In this document: piece by piece, positions 63,226-64,000 of the stretch
Position numbering within the stretch: position 1 is the first letter of the stretch
Layout of the letters: every line of letters begins with the position of its first letter
Source of the DNA: Patagioenas fasciata
Lineage: Eukaryota > Chordata > Aves > Columbiformes > Columbidae
Assembly (NCBI RefSeq): GCF_037038585.1
Contig: NC_092522.1
Location: 125,594,661 to 125,658,660 of the forward strand
Direction of reading: 5' to 3'
DNA: 64,000 nucleotides
Notes under the pieces: model-generated
Told to the model about the DNA's origin: nothing
Databases searched by the model: none
The model's input: the letters and a program-made list of their open reading frames with translations, nothing else
Program-made: the position numbers and the translations under genes

Positions 63226-64000
63226 CTGCGCAGGAAATGCAGACGGTTAAACACGGGGATGGACACGGAAATCTGCCCAGAGACAGCTGCTCGCACCGGA
63301 ACACAGGTTGGCGCGCGGCTCCCACCCCTCGCTCCGGGCGCTGCCACCAGGGACCAACGGCCATCCCACTCACGCTTTGAGTCTGTTCCCCAGTCAGTCC
63401 CATCTTATTTCCAGCAATGGTCTCGTTAAACCTCCCTTTCACGGGCAGCTTTAGTTTCTGTCATTGTTCACCGTCAGAAAAAAACCTCTTCATACTTTCT
63501 ATGTGCTTTCTAAATTCGAACCTACTATTGTCGCCCCTGTTCTTTCAGACCGCCCTCGGTAATTCGTGCTCCTCTTTCAAATACTCCAGAGATATTTCCA
63601 CGTCCTCCCCAAAGTCACTGCTTAGCCAAACCGCAGATTGCAGCACCGTGGTTTCTCCGTAGGAATCACCGCCACCCACGTCTCTTTCGTAGGGCGGTGT
63701 TTTCCTGCGCTCAGACGGACGAGAACACGAGCCGCTCTTCCCTCCGCTCTCCTTGGGCTTAGCGTGACCACGGGTACTCACTCAGGTGTGGAAAGTCCTG
63801 GAGTCCCAGCCCCCAAGAGAAACTCCCTGGTACATGTGATGGAGCCACAAAGCAGCTGAATGCTGGCTCCAATTAACGAGCGGCACTAATCACTGCCTTC
63901 GCCCAGCCCGTGCCAGCTCTGTCCTCCATCTGCCTCCCTTGCTCTGCCTGGGTCCTTCTCCTTCTTGCACTGGCCGCTCCACTTCGGAGCCAACGCCTCC
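63226..64000. other. ASXL2: ASXL2 intron, right edge
   Basis: No further ASXL2 exon or element recognised up to the window end. The minus frame 63545-63781 has no resemblance to ASXL2. Confidence 0.45.

Overview
The window looks like avian (or at least sauropsid) nuclear DNA. It holds many CR1 LINE 3' ends, with terminal motifs such as GATTCTATG, in both orientations. It also holds many GC-rich minisatellites and spliced vertebrate genes with GT-AG introns. Two genes are recognised by reading and splicing exons by hand; both are on the minus strand and both run off the window. DTNB (beta-dystrobrevin) occupies about 1-33.9 kb: five coding exons for the first 201 residues, with the rest beyond the left edge. 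ASXL2 (Additional sex combs-like 2) occupies about 43-64 kb: the last six coding exons, about 1,179 residues ending with the PHD finger and stop codon, with the 5' exons beyond the right edge. DTNB next to ASXL2 in the same orientation matches the mammalian order as I know it.

Layout. 1-23.7 kb: DTNB exons 5 to 1 (4624-4778, 8474-8559, 16010-16223, 18625-18705, 23687-23753). Their introns hold CR1 fragments, a 46-bp tandem repeat and a 2.7 kb array of 52/45-bp units. 23.8-32.9 kb: the first DTNB intron, mostly featureless. 32.9-34.0 kb: a CpG-island promoter with six CCAAT boxes, very probably DTNB's. 34-43 kb: intergenic CR1 copies and three minisatellites. 43.1-48.5 kb: the 3' flank or 3' UTR of ASXL2, including a 33-bp array with repeated consensus estrogen-response-element palindromes. 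48.5-63.2 kb: ASXL2 exons, with a CACGTG-rich alternating purine-pyrimidine tract, a locally amplified CR1 and a 1.5 kb 12-bp-unit array in introns.

Function. DTNB is a cytoplasmic scaffold of the dystrophin-associated complex. The part seen is its N-terminus and EF-hand-like region. ASXL2 is a chromatin regulator; the part seen includes the DEUBAD module that activates the histone H2A deubiquitinase BAP1. I see no functional link between the two genes beyond synteny. None of the very long open frames is believed to be coding: they lie in stop-free tandem repeats or retroelements. The most interesting unexplained signal is the run of twelve perfect GGTCAnnnTGACC palindromes downstream of ASXL2.
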